From Zizania palustris (lineage: Eukaryota > Streptophyta > Magnoliopsida > Poales > Poaceae), in assembly GCA_019279435.1 (NCBI GenBank), contig JAAALK010000289.1, positions 8,934,342 through 8,998,341 of the forward strand: a DNA stretch of 64,000 nucleotides, given 5' to 3'. The notes beneath the pieces are model-generated. The model was not told the origin of the DNA, did not search any database, and was given only the letters and a program-made list of their open reading frames with translations. The position numbers and the translations under genes were made by a program. Position 1 is the first letter of the stretch. Every line of letters starts with the position of its first letter. Of the stretch, positions 34,701 through 46,131 are shown piece by piece.

Positions 34701-35088
34701 TTGCTCACATTTAAAGCTTTACAATTATGCTGCTTCCGCAAAATTAGCCACTATCTCCCTTGTTATTATCTTGCATTATATTTGCATTCGGTGGCTTGCT
34801 GAGTACATCTGTACTCACCCCGTTGACTTACAACATCAGAGCCCGTCTACTACGAGGAGGATGAAGGTCTGGAGTAGCGACCCAGTCAAGGCGAGACTGG
34901 AAGGAGGCGTTCATCTAGGACCCTTATTTTATTAGTTTCTCTTCATCTTTATTCACTTTTGTATTAATGCGGTCTACGAACCGTGAATGATTGCCCGTAT
35001 TGTACGTGGTCGCATGATGAACGTCTTGTGTTATTGATTTTCTATGGAATTTCAATAAAGTCCTGATTTATTAAATCGGGGCGCGACA
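31777..35088 (+). repeat. 3' LTR of Tekay element
   Basis: 3,312 bp, collinear along its whole length with 22833-26139. Differences are mainly single transitions plus a 4-bp indel near the start. It ends GGGCGCGACA before CTAAG. Confidence 0.93.
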
Positions 35089-37857
35089 CTAAGACTACAG
35101 ATTCGATCTCTAGTGCAAAGCCTAAACCAACTGGAAAGTCCAAGTCGGGTCCTGCTAGCTCTGCTGTGTGCCACCATTGCCACAAGCCTGGGCATTGAAA
35201 GCACAATTGCAAGGTGTATCTGGAAGAATAGAAGAACAAGAAGAGAAGTGTGACTTCTTCTTCAGGTATTAATTTTATTGAAATTAATCTTGCTACTCGT
35301 CCAAATGATTCATGGGTATTTGATACCAGTTCAATGATTCATACTTGCAAATCATTGCAGGGGTTGATTAGGACAAGAAAGTGTGCTAGTGGCAAGTTGG
35401 ATGTCCGCGTGAGGAATGGTGCAAAAGTTGTAGTGTTGTTCGTTGGCGTTTATTCAATGTCACTACCTTCAGGAGTAGTTTTGGAGTTGAATAATTGTTA
35501 TTTCATTCCCACCTTAGGCAGAAACATTATCTCTTCTTCATGTTTAGAGAAAGATGGTTTTGAATTCGTAATAAATAATAAGTTTTGTTCAATATTTTCA
35601 AATGGAATGCTATATGGTGTTTATCCTAAGAAACATTATCTATATGCTTTATGACATTAGTACTAAGAAACAACGACTCAATCAATTGAATCCTACCTAC
35701 GTCTAGCATTGTCATTTAGGTCATATAAATGAGAAGCGCGTGTAGAAGCTCCATAGAAATAGACTTTTGGAGTCATTTTATTTTGAATCATATGACCCAT
35801 GTGAGTCTTGCTTCCATGGAAAAATGACAAAGACACCTTTCATTGGATAGAGTGAGAGGACGAGTGAACTATTGGCAATAGTACATACTGATGTGTGTGG
35901 ACCAATGAGCCATGTCGCAAGAGGTGGTTTCCAATACTTCATCACTTTTACTAACAACTTTAGTAGATATGGTTATGTCTACTTGATGAGGCATAAGTGG
36001 GAGTCCTTTGAAAAGTTCAAGGAGTTCCAAAATGAAGTATAAAATCATACGGGCAAGACAATTAAATTTCTACGATCTGTTCATGGAGGTGAATATTTGA
36101 GCCATGAGTTTAGTGATCATCTGAAGCAATGTGGAATTATTCTACAACCAACTCCACCCGGCACGCCCTATTGGAATGGAGTGTCCAAGTATAGGATCCA
36201 CACCTTGTTGGACATGGTCTGGTCGATGATGAGTCATGCTGATCTTCCATTATCCTTTTGGAGACTCGGTCTAGAAACTGCCACTTTCACAATAAATAGA
36301 GTTTCATCTAAGTCAATAGAGAAGACACCATATGAGATGTGGTCTGGGAGGCTTCCCAATTTGACTTTTCTAAAGATTTGGGGATGTGAGGCGCATGTCA
36401 AATGTTTGACATCTGACAAGCTCACTCCTAAATCTGTCAAGTGCTTCTTTGTGGGGTATCCTAGGGAAACCAAAGGATACTATAACTATAATAGAGAAGA
36501 GGGCAACGTGTTTATCGCTCGGAATGGTGTATTCCTTGAGAAAGAGTTTCTCTCAAAAGGGGTTAGTTGGAGAACAGTGCATCTGAAAGAGGTTTGAGAG
36601 AAACTTGAAGATGTTCTATATCCCACTGAACCACAACAGGATATGCAAGATGTTGCACACCCCGTCGTAGAGACACCAAACCCACGGATGTTTGGGAGGG
36701 TGAGTCATGTGCTAGAGAGTTTCATGTTTTTGACTCTAAGCACTGCGATCTGTTGTTGTTGGACAATGACGAGCCAAGACCTATGTGGAAGTAGTGATGG
36801 GACTAGACTCTAAGAAATGTCTTGGAGCCATTAGATCTGAATTGGAGTCCATGCGAGAAAACCAAGTTTGGAACTTGGTGGATGCACCCGATGGTGTAAA
36901 AACTATATAGTGTAAATGGAACTTCATTGAAAAATAGTTTTTTCGATGAAAGATCTTGGAGATGTAGCATAGATTTTGGGCACAAAGATCTATATAGATA
37001 GATCAAAATGTCTAATTGGAACGGTTCAAAATGGATAATTCTAAGAAGGGATTTCTACCAATGTTACATGTTATTTCTCTTAGTAAGACTCAGTGTACTA
37101 TGAAATCTGATAAGCTAGAGAAGATGAGTGTGATGACATATGCCTCCGCAATCAGATCCATCATGTATGTCATGTTGGGTACACACCCAGATATTTCATA
37201 TGCTCTAATTGTTATGAGCTGGTACTAATCAAACCCAGATGAAAGTCACTGGGCAGTAGTAAAAAGTATCCACAAGTATTTTTGAAGGACTGAGGCAATG
37301 TTCCCAGTTTATGGTGGTGATGAGGAGCTCGTTATAAGTGGTTACACTGAAGCTAGCTTTCAGACCGATAAAGATGATTCTCAATCGCAATCTTGTTTTC
37401 GGTTCTGCCTCAATGGAGGCACATTGCGTTGGAAGAGTTCCAAGCAAGAGACGGTGGCCGATTCTACAACAGAAAATGAGTATATCACAGCTTCAGAAGC
37501 TGTGAAGGAGGACGTTTGAATCAGAAAGTTTGTTTGTAAGATGGGTGTTGTCCCTAGTGCATCTAGTCCAGTGGACCTCTATTGTGATAATAGTGGTGCC
37601 ATTGAACAAGCCAAGTAGCCAAGGTCAAACCAGAAGTCCAAACATATACTTCGGCAATATCACCCGATACTTGAGATCATAGAGAGAGGTGATATGAAGA
37701 TTAGCAAGGTGCAGACGGATTTGAAAATAGCAGATCCATTGACAAAACCTCTTGCACAACCCAAGCCTGAGGCGCACCTAAGCTGCATGGGTATTAGATA
37801 CTTACGTGAGGGAGTGATGTGTATGTGGAAGATGTTAGTAGTGTCTCTGTCCATGTA
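35089..37857 (+). pseudogene. copia-2 copy A Gag-Pol remnant
   Basis: Zinc knuckle CHHCHKPGH then a TGA then KHNCKVYLEE, followed by TAG. Protease region 35250-35654 has WVFDTSSMIHTCKSLQG, in which DTSS replaces the usual DTGA-like active site. GAG-pre-integrase and integrase lie at about 35690-36600, with HTDVCGPMS and a degraded catalytic region (VHGGEYLSHEF in place of SDxGGEF). An RT start (VVMGLDSKKCLGAIRSEL near 36795) jumps at about 36935 straight to MKDLGDVA, so the RT core including YVDD is missing. RNase H remnants (YTEASFQTDKDD, ADSTTENEYITASEA) run to 37857. The stops in the knuckle, at 37226, at 37517 and in the DNSGA block recur in copy B. Confidence 0.85.
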
Positions 37858-38535
37858 AGAGGATAATTCTTATCTTGTTTCTTGAATAAATGTCATTTAC
37901 ATTTAATTAATGAGTTGATGACTTGTTATGTGAAACTATTTGTTTTATAACAATATTGTTCAAAATGCATACCTTATCTTATCATTATGTGGGACAGTGA
38001 TGATACATAGATTAGCATATTTTACTAAGTGATGAACATGTTTCACAGATCATAGACATAGAGTTGTCAAATTAGTGACGGGGACACATGCTGGTGAACA
38101 TGGTGTTGGATAGACCCACTTGAGTTACTGTTGTGCTTGTTATTGTAATGTGCCATTAGTTTTCATCTCAAATGGTATACCTGCAGAGTCCTTAGACTTG
38201 AGATCATCATTAGATTCCAAAATGCGTAGTGACACACTTAGATGCTTCCTAACACTATTTCGTAACTAGGTAGTCATAAGGGTTGTTTTCAAGTGTGTTG
38301 TGAAACATGTCGTGGGATGTGAATGGTATAGATGGAATTTACCCCTCCTAATAATAGGAGAGACATATCTGTTCCCCTCAAGGTAATCAGATTGGAAAAG
38401 TGCATGGCCATGCCACTATGACAAAAGAATTAATCATGATTTGAATCTTTTACTTGATCGAGTGATATATCAAGCTGTCCAACAAGGGTGGCACGAATCT
38501 CACCTTGAGCTTGACTAATGTCATGTGTTAAATGG
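37858..38535 (+). other. copia-2 copy A 3' untranslated region (truncated)
   Basis: Non-coding, closely matching 60572-61245. No gene is supported in it. Confidence 0.75.
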
Positions 38536-39763
38536 AGGGGTCCTAGAACACTTGGCTCCGGAGGGGTCCCGGAGGGGTCCGGAGCGCCTGGCTCAGGGGG
38601 AGCCCGAAGGCCTAGTCCTTCAATTGAGTAAATCTTTGCTATACTTGGAGTAATCTTCGATGGAGGGGGCCGGAGTTCATCTTTAGTCTTCGCTAGTTGG
38701 CGGGATCTGAACCCGAAGCCTTTAGAGGCTGATGTCATTTTACCCTTGTTTAAGGGAAAACTATTTCACCCAACAAAGGCAAAGGGATACTTTTGATAAT
38801 TGATAAACATAACCTCTTTGTTTAGCCGAGTCCTAACAAACTTGAGAGTAATATCTACTCTTTGTTCTTGTGATTTCCTTTGTGGGATTACATATGCGGT
38901 GGCGTCATCCTCTCCCCAATTGCTGCTCCTACTCCCTTCAAGGTTAGCCTTGATTGATTGTAGGCTGTGTTGGTTGGTTCTTGAGAGTGTGGTTGGGCGA
39001 ATCCTCGATTTAGGTTGCCAGTTCAAGACGTTGGTTCACTTTGAGTTTTATTTGCAAGGTTGCACTAATTATTGCTGCTTGCAGCAAGTTATCTGGCTGT
39101 CCTACGGTGTGAAGGTCGGGACATTGTAACATATCATGGCCAAAGGCTGGGAGAATGGCATACCTCTTCCGAAGAGATACATATTCTAAGACAGGTCTTG
39201 TCTTCCTAACCCTTGGAGCATAGGGGTAGGTAACGAGATCGTCATGCTAGCTTCCGGGTCGAGCAATGTGTTCGATGGACCTTGCCTCACCGGTCCTTGC
39301 TATGGTGGCACCGACTAAGTATGTTGATGGTGTTGCAGCAGACGAAGATGGTTAACTGGGAAATACACCGGGCCTTGTGCCGACTCTAGAGCAATCGTAC
39401 CATCAACAGTCTTCTTGATCAACCCATGCAAGGTATTAACCAATACCTAGGACTGATTGATGAGAGCGTGAGGGAGAGCATTATCAATGGATTCCTAAAA
39501 ACTAACTCGCGGACTCTCGACCGACTAGGCGATCTCCCATCCATGGTTGGTTTCGGCAACTGACTCCTCTGGATAGGACCAAATCGAGTCATGCCGACAG
39601 CCTCGAGGCACAATTTTTAGTAGTTTTCTATGTGGTCTTGTACCTCTACCCTTTGTTCATTGGTCAATGCCTCCATAGTATTTGGGATGATGTTACTACT
39701 GTCAATTACGCCCTCCATGGATGAATGGTCTATAGAAAGTCCCACCGGGCGAGCCAAAAAGTG
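38536..39763 (-). pseudogene. Element X leader and gag-region remnant
   Basis: Read on minus after the LTR end at 39764: CTTTTTGGCTCGCCCGGTGGG (39743-39763), in the position of a primer site, then a frame fragment with CLEAVGMTRFGPIQRSQLPKP (39419-39613). The latter matches YLEALGMTRSGPVQRNKLPKP on + at about 63465-63530 in the second X copy. A further fragment at 38766-39026 has DDATAYVIPQRKSQEQRVD. The last 220 bp (38541-38762) include repeated CCGGAGGGGTCC. I read this as a Ty3-type Gag/protease region in several broken frames; the family name is unknown. Confidence 0.55.
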
Positions 39764-40581
39764 TGTTGGTGCCTTTTTTGATCACACGTGTGGACTGGTA
39801 GGTCAGCTTAATTCTAGTGCATGTCCTGCAATCTTAAAAAGGGTTATGAGCATGCCAATTAGTTTGACCCTGCAATTGATTAGGGACCAGAGAAAATAAT
39901 GTTAGTAGCAACGCTGATCATCTACCGAGCCGATGACAACGGTGAGGATAAAATAATTATGGATAAATGCACAGATCGGCCGTAGGGCTGATGAACATGG
40001 CAATGCTATCAGGCTAAGCACACCATCGGACGATAGGATGAAGTCCTTGTGCATAAAGGCCGATGAGCACCTCCTAGATGTATGTTGAATGTGATGTAGA
40101 ATTATAGATAACCTATCGGCTTGTACTCAAAATGAAACTACACTCAACATACCAAACAACGTATCCATATCATGAAATTATCATAACTGCAAGATCAGAC
40201 CTAACCAAGACAATCACTAATTATGAGAAAGCAATAAACTTCAACGCATCGAACATACTTTATTTAGATAAATGGTATACAACATGAACTAGATACAATA
40301 GAACGAGATGTCATATATAACCAATGAAGGCTCAAACTACGACACCTAACTCATGTCAATCTAAGAGATTAAAGTGATGCAGCCTTAGACCTAGCAAATA
40401 CACCAAGATAAACCGGCGATCACACTGACCAGACCAATGCCTCAAGAGATTGATACGATGCAGCCTCGAAGAACTGACCTAGCCGATGTGACCATCGGGG
40501 TGGCGGGACTCACCTCTTCGCAAGAGATCAGAACGATGCAGCCCAGTTCCAAGTGCCAAGTGCCATTGGGATTAACCTTGG
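39764..40581 (-). repeat. Element X LTR, 3' part (minus), interrupted by Tat-3
   Basis: With 52031-52327 this makes one LTR of about 1,115 bp. On minus it begins TGTTGACACCAAG (at 52327) and ends GGTGCCAACA (at 39764). It is collinear with 62297-63360 on +, including repeated GATGCAGCC/AGATC blocks. The Tat-3 insertion point is fixed by CTTGG at 40577-40581 and 52026-52030. Confidence 0.75.
40577..40581. repeat. Target-site duplication of Tat-3, left copy (CTTGG)
   Basis: CTTGG directly before the LTR at 40582, repeated at 52026-52030. Removing the element joins element X sequence in the order seen in its other copy. Confidence 0.92.
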
Positions 40582-41016
40582 TGTTGGCGTAAAAGATTAC
40601 GCTAACAGGTTTCTGTAGAAAAGAAACTAACAAACGAAGTGTTTGCGAAGCAAACTGTTCTAAGCCTCCGAAAGGATAATAACTTAGAATAGTTCGAAAG
40701 TGTGTATTGATTCACTTGTAATCGGTCCTCATTACAGGGTAAAATGGGGGGTATTTATAGGCCTAAACATTAAGGAAAAGACCTATTTACCCCTCTATTA
40801 CAACCGACATTAAGGAAACTATTCGGTTTCCTTAATAGGGCTAAAATGGTAAAAGACTAATCTAATAGGATAGAAGATAAGTCTTCCATCTTAGCTGGCA
40901 GAAAAGATCCTGAAGGACTTTGGTTCGAAGATGGCCTTCGGACAATCTTCGAACTGGTTGGCTGTCTTCATGCTGCTTTGGCAATAACCCTGAAGATGAG
41001 ATATTTTCCCCCAACA
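40582..41016 (-). repeat. 3' LTR of Tat-3 (low-coordinate LTR)
   Basis: 435 bp, TGTTGGCG...CCCAACA on +, so TGTTGGGGG...CGCCAACA in element orientation. TATAAATAC on minus near 40752-40760 is the likely TATA box. I see no difference from 51591-52025. Confidence 0.95.
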
Positions 41017-41030
41017 GTAGCCCCTCGAAT
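41017..41030 (-). other. Polypurine tract of Tat-3
   Basis: On minus, TTCGAGGGGCTACT immediately precedes the LTR. It matches the tract of Tat-1 at 3981-3995 (TTTGAGGGGCTAC). Confidence 0.85.
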
Positions 41031-41344
41031 ACGCTTCTCCGTTCGACCTGTAACGTTAGGAGAGCAGTATACGGAAAGAAAAGATAACCAATCATAGGGG
41101 TTATTGATTTTTGTTTTATCTTCGAAATACATGAAGATATGAACTTCGAATCAGTCATAAGGTAATTGCTTTTCGAACTATCTTAGAACTGATTCAGGAA
41201 GTTCGAAAGTCTTTTTAGACTTAGAAAATATAGCCGTTAGTTTCTGTTTCTAACGGAGTTATACGAAGCGTTATTTTCGGAGGAAAATAACAGGCGGGAA
41301 TGCGAAAGGGCAGAGCCCAAACGGTAACAAACGAAAAGTTAGAC

Positions 41345-41352
41345 TATAAATA
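41345..41352 (+). promoter_or_regulatory. TATA box of the Tat-3 antisense gene
   Basis: TATAAATA on +, 149 bp upstream of the ATG at 41494 and inside the element, not in the LTR. It fits an independent promoter for the five-exon gene. The Tat-1 homologue has a TATA box in the equivalent place. Confidence 0.6.
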
Positions 41353-41493
41353 AAGAACTCCAGAACTTACTCGATTACCTTTTCACTGCTTGTTCCCAGT
41401 CAAAAACCTTTTGAGCCCTTTGAGTTCTTAAGCCCTAGCTTTCGAGTTCTTGAGTCCTAGTCCCCACTCTCTCAGATCGATCCAGTCATTGCG

Positions 41494-44400
41494 ATGGCGA
41501 AGACCAAGGGCTCTGCACCTCCTTCGACCTTGGCTCGTCAACAAGCGGCTGCGGCAGCGGCAGCGGCAACAGTGGCGGCGACGCCTTCGATGCAGGCGAC
41601 AACTTCCATGGCGGCAAAGGGAAAAAATCCCCAAATCGCCAATGATCAAGGTCTGTGCCCTCCATCGACCAAATATCTGGACCAATCCTTTGAATTAGGA
41701 CCTTCAACCTGCAAAAGAGAGTCCCTGGCAATGGCAGTAGGAGGAAATATAGGTGCGGGAGTTATGATTCGAAAACCAGGGAAAGAAGCAATCCCATCAC
41801 CAAGACCCGGAGAAGTCGTAGTGTTCGAAGCTTTTTTCGAAGCAGGCTTGGGCCTCCCTGCTGTAGATTTCTTGGCTGAAGTCCTTGACTTGTTTCATGT
41901 AACCCTCCCCCAGCTGTCTCCGAATGCTGTAGCTAGATTAGCTATCTTCGAGTGGGCTCTGAGAGCCGAAGGTTGTGAGGGGAGGGCTGAAATCTTCGCA
42001 GCATTGCATAGAGCAACTTGTCAGCCGAAGACCTTCGTAGGCTCCGGAGGTGAAAAAGTAGTGGTTTCCTTCGGAAGCATCAATTTTAGGCTTCGAGATG
42101 AATACGCTCTGCGATTCCCTGCTAAGGCCATCAACGCTAGGTGGTACACCGACTGGGTTTTGAAATGGTTCTATGCCGAAGTCGGGGCAAGCAATCCTCT
42201 GGCCGGACCTCTTAGAGAAATCCAGTTCCGAAAAGAAGCTTTGGTGCGTCCTGACGAAGGCCAATTCGAAGCTCGTCTGAACTTGCTTGAAAAAGTTAGC
42301 CGAAGACTCAGTATGCGGGATTTGGCCGAAGAGTTCATCGGTCTTCAAATTCCTCCGTTGATGGCTGACTGGCCTATTATCTTCGAAGATGATTCCGAAG
42401 GTGGTCTTCGCAGAATTAACTTGACTTCAAGTCCTACAGGTAACTTCGAAAACAACATGCATTAAACATATTTACTTCGAAGAAAAACTGACTTGAATTA
42501 TTTATTTTGTAGAATCTTCAGCCCCTGTTACTTCAGAACAGATTATAAGGGCTTCGGAAAAAATCTTGGGTGCTCCAACTCCGACCGAAAAAGAGTGGCG
42601 AATTAAGCTGGTTGGGAGTTGGGAAAGATTTAACAGAGTATGGGGAATGCTGAAACTCACTCCTCCCCCTCTGATGGATTGGGCACCTTTGGAGAAAGGG
42701 CCTCAAAAAAGAAAAGCCGAAGCTGGAACTTCAAGTTCAGCAAAAACTCCGGTGAAGAGGGTGGCTCGGAAGCCGAAGAACCTCGCACCTTTAGATCCTA
42801 TACCTTCGAGCTCCCGAGCTTCGGTTTCCGATTCCCAAGAAGAAGTGGAAAGGTTACTTGTGCGCCTAATGGAAGAGAATGAAACTCAAAGGGCCGCACA
42901 AACCGGAGTACCTGTGAACGTACCGGAGTCCGGAGAAAATGTTGATCAACCAAGGACTTTGGTAGCTCAAGAAGATGTAGCTCAGGACGAAGTTCCTGTG
43001 GATGAAAGTGGGGTTGAAGTCACTATGGCTTCGATTCCCGAAGAAGCAGCGAGGACTACCCAGGACGATGCTCCTGTAGTCCATGATTCAACGGCTGATT
43101 CAGATGAAGAATTAGCTTTCGATCCACCAATCAGTCCGACAACAACTCCTCCACGGACTGCCGAAGGTAGATTTCGAAGAACTTTTGTATTTATTTGAAT
43201 TTTTATACTATGTATAATACTTTTGATTACTTTGCAGAACCCACTCCTATGGAAGAAGTCCGCCAGGAGGAAATAATTCCTGAACCTTTGACGACTTCGG
43301 AGCCAACCCCAAGAGTTACTCAAAAGGGGCCTGGAAGAGGCAAAAGACAAATAGAGCCCCTGCCTGCTATAAGCTCCGAATCAACTCCGTCTGATTCAAC
43401 AGACGAGAGCCAATCTTCCAGGGAGCCTCAAACTCCAGTGGCTCCGAAGTCCGCAGGCCAAAGCTCCGGTCCTTCATTGAACGAAGATGACCAAGAGGCA
43501 ATAAGCATGCTCCCCTTGCTGGCTCCTTTCTTAGGGCAAACAACTGGTCTTCGGACTTTGCTCGAACCTTTGGATCGAGCTAGTCGTGAGATAGGGGAGA
43601 CCGAATTAGTGGCCATCCTGCGCAAGGCTGACAGGACGGAGCTTAATGCCATTATTGAACGTACAGCTTATCAGGTATGAAACAACTGCAAATTATTATA
43701 GAATTTATCTTCGAACGAATATTTACTTTGATTTTTACTTTGGCAGCAAACTGTCTTGGCCCGAGCTGCAAGTCTATGCAATGACGAAGAAATCGCTCGG
43801 CTTCGGGAAGAAAATAGCACTCTTCAAAGGAATTTTAACATCTCTGAAAGTCGAGTGACTCAAATGGACAATATAATATTAACAGAGCGAAGGGCTAGGC
43901 AAAGCTTGGAAGCTGTAAAGAAAGAGCTCGAAGCGGAAAGGATTGTGCTTCGAGCAGAGGTTGACAAACTGCGGGCGGAGCATGCTACTACAGGGTCTAG
44001 GCTCGTCCGGCTTGAAGAGGAAGCTAGCCAATTGTTGACACAGAAAAACACTTTGACCACTGAGAATGCTAGGCTTTCTGGGGTTTTGGACGAAGTTACT
44101 TCGGCGAAGGATGCGCTGAACGAAGATAAGTTGAAGTCTGAGAAGGTGGCTGCGGAGGTTATGAATCAGTTGTTAGAAGTCCTGGAGTACTTCGGTACTA
44201 CTGGAATTCTCCCTTCTGATGATAACATCAGCCTTCTACGCCGGTTGAAAAGGATCCAAGGGGTGGCGAAGCAGATGAAGACAGCGGGCATTAGATACGG
44301 AGAACTCTCCGGACATGTGTCTGCTGTTGGTCTACTTCGCTATTACGAGGATTTGGGCCGATCAATAACTCCGGACGCAGGAAGAGGTCCAATCACCTTC

Positions 44401-45142
44401 GACGACGACCGACTTCTCAAACCTTCCGAAGGTGTAGCTGCTGCTTGGCGGGCCTTCCAAACTTCGTGGAGAGCCGAAGGTCGATCTGCGATCAAGGCTT
44501 GGATTGATGAAGGCCAACTCCAGAAGCATGTTCGAAGCCAAGCTTCGAGCAGCCAACCTCCTTCAAACCCACAGGTTTAGGAATGTTTTAGGATTTTTAA
44601 CCGTGTAAAGCTTTGTGCTTGTAAACATTTATCAATGAAAATCTTGTTTGTTATATTTTTAGGCTTTGCCTCTTATCGAAGATATCGAAGTGTTAGAGCT
44701 TAACAGCGAACTTCGCTCACTATGGAACACTTTCGAGCTTCTAAAGAGTTATAAGCGTCCTCGATTTCTTATCCCTCGAGATGACTCCGGCGTTATTGTG
44801 CCCGAAGTAATCAAAGACGTATTGTCTTATATTAAAGAGGAAGATAAAGAAATCGACGCAAACACCTCGTCTTCTGAAGACGCTAATTGGTCCGAAGACG
44901 AAGGTGAAGCCCAAAATAAAAAATCTGAAGATCTTGGAAGCTGGGAGAGAAGCCCCGAGCGGCTTCGAACTTGGGCCGAACTTCAACAAGAACAGAAGGA
45001 TTTTAGAGCTTCGAAGGGGAGAAAGAGAGTTAAACGTAAAGTTCTTAGAACTTCCGATGTTGGAACTAGTCGTTCCACCCCTAGCTCTCGGGACCGAAGA
45101 GGTCTCCGATTCCTTCTTGGTATAGATACCAATTTTTCATAA
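41494..45142 (+). CDS. Intact five-exon antisense gene of Tat-3 ('putative gypsy type transposon' protein)
   Basis: Predicted exons 41494-42439, 42513-43166, 43238-43674, 43747-44574 and 44663-45142. All four introns (73, 71, 72 and 88 bp) have GT-AG ends, and the phases (1,1,0,0) join into 1,114 codons with no stop. Exon 1 has an Ala-rich start and then a conserved block with EAFFEAGLGLPAVDFLAEVL and LSPNAVARLAIFEWALRAEG, which I recognise as the grass family annotated 'putative gypsy type transposon' (PF04195). Exons 2 and 3 (residues about 316-679) are acidic, Pro/Ser-rich and low-complexity. Exon 4 (about 680-955) is a long coiled coil (EEIARLREEN onward). Exon 5 is acidic then basic, with a KGRKRVKRK nuclear-signal-like run. 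It runs opposite to gag-pol. The role is unknown; a regulatory or structural job for the element is a guess. Splicing is predicted only. Confidence 0.8.
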
Positions 45143-45515
45143 TGTAATCTGTAAACATATTTGTTTCAATAATGAATGCCGACTTAAAATTGTCTCCATA
45201 TTACTAGCCCCTCTTTGGGTATAAGCAACTTCGAACTGTATTCAAAGATGGTTATGCGCAAAGAAAAACTTCGGAGTACAATTTTTTCTTGGGGGTTCGG
45301 AGCCCCTCTGTCATTTTTAAAGATCTTTTGAAATCTTATGAAATGTCTTCGACTATTTGTAGTCAGAAGAATGGTAACTTAGTACCTTTGTTTATTTCAT
45401 GAAAGAAATCAATTAAGATAACTTCGAGGACACTTTAGTGTCTTAAGAAATTTGTCACTTTGGACTTATATGAACAAACATTCGAAGCTCATGGCTTAAA
45501 TGCTGTTTTGCTTTA
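45143..45515 (+). other. 3' flank of the Tat-3 antisense gene
   Basis: Non-coding and AT-rich; CAATAATGAATG around 45166 could serve in polyadenylation. No other feature is seen before the tandem array. Confidence 0.5.
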
Positions 45516-45895
45516 GCCACCTTCGGCTGTTTTTTGCAGAAATCTACCAGCCGGAGCTTGGATTTCGCAGAAATTGTAGCCACCTTCGGCTATTTTTGCA
45601 GAAGTCTACCAGCCGGAGCTTGGACTTCGCAGAATTTGGCCACTTGGGCTCTTTTTTGCAGAAGTCTACCAGCCGGAGCTTGGACTTCGCAGAATTTGGC
45701 CACTTGGGCTCTTTTTTGCAGAAGTCTACCAGCCGGAGCTTGGACTTCGCAGAATTTGGCCACCTTCGGCTCTTTTTACGGAAGTCTGACAAGCTGCAGC
45801 TTGGACTCCGCATATTTTGGCCACCTTCGGCTCTTTTTACGGAAGTCTACCAGCCGAAGCTTGGACTCCGTAGAATGTGGTATTGGCTCTTTTAC
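45516..45895. repeat. 60-bp tandem repeat array inside Tat-3
   Basis: About six copies of a 60-bp unit containing GAAGTCTACCAGCCGGAGC, CTTGGACTTCGCAGAATTTG and GCCAC...GGCTCTTTTT. Copies at 45601 and 45661 are identical over the line; the outer copies diverge. The unit length is a multiple of three, so several frames stay open through it by default; those ORFs are not taken as genes. It lies between the converging 3' ends of gag-pol and the antisense gene. Confidence 0.92.
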
Positions 45896-46131
45896 GGATG
45901 CCTACAAGGTATCAGCTTGGGCTCCGGATGGATTTCAGCCACCACACCGGAGGCCTCGACTTTATGGGTACGAAGTCCGGAAATACAGCCCTTCTTGATA
46001 ACACTTCCCTCTCGAACGACTTCTGTCCCAGCGCGTCCGCTCGGGAAACTAGGAGCGTCAAGGGGAAGGCAAGCCACAGGGTGTATGCTTTATTAATTTA
46101 GAGGTGATTACAAGCGAATTACAAGGAGCCC
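45896..46131. other. Spacer between tandem array and gag-pol stop in Tat-3
   Basis: Short non-coding stretch. It is the putative 3' UTR of gag-pol on minus; no separate feature is recognised. Confidence 0.4.

Larger units (their letters stand above)
22833..35088 (+). mobile_element. Complete Ty3 chromovirus, Tekay/Del lineage
   Basis: 12,256 bp. LTRs 22833-26139 and 31777-35088, initiator-Met primer site 26143, an extra ORF at 26278-27090, gag-pol in one frame 27265-31734 ending in a chromodomain, and polypurine tract GGGGGATAGGAT before the 3' LTR. Chromodomain plus very long LTRs indicate Tekay/Del. By eye the LTRs differ at roughly 45-50 positions plus small indels, about 1.4%, so insertion is fairly recent. 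Gag-pol has five stops and an altered integrase residue, so this copy is not autonomous. Confidence 0.95.
35089..38535 (+). mobile_element. copia-2 copy A, 3' segment (gag end, pol, 3' UTR), truncated
   Basis: Resumes copy A after the Tekay insertion. Collinear with 57806-61245 of copy B through Gag knuckle, integrase, RT/RNase H remnants and the long 3' UTR. It breaks off at about 38535, before the LTR, where element X sequence begins. The 3' LTR is therefore absent. Confidence 0.88.

Noticed and set aside
38430..38738. Minus ORF at 38430-38738 as a gene
   Set aside because: It straddles the junction of copia-2 copy A and element X and has only low-complexity Pro-rich sequence.
45516..45895. 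A CRISPR-like array
   Set aside because: The 60-bp units are contiguous without unique spacers, and the setting is a plant retrotransposon.
45500..46096. Long overlapping ORFs on both strands around 45500-46096
   Set aside because: They come from the 60-bp tandem unit, whose length is divisible by three; the peptides are repeats of the same 20 residues with no domain.
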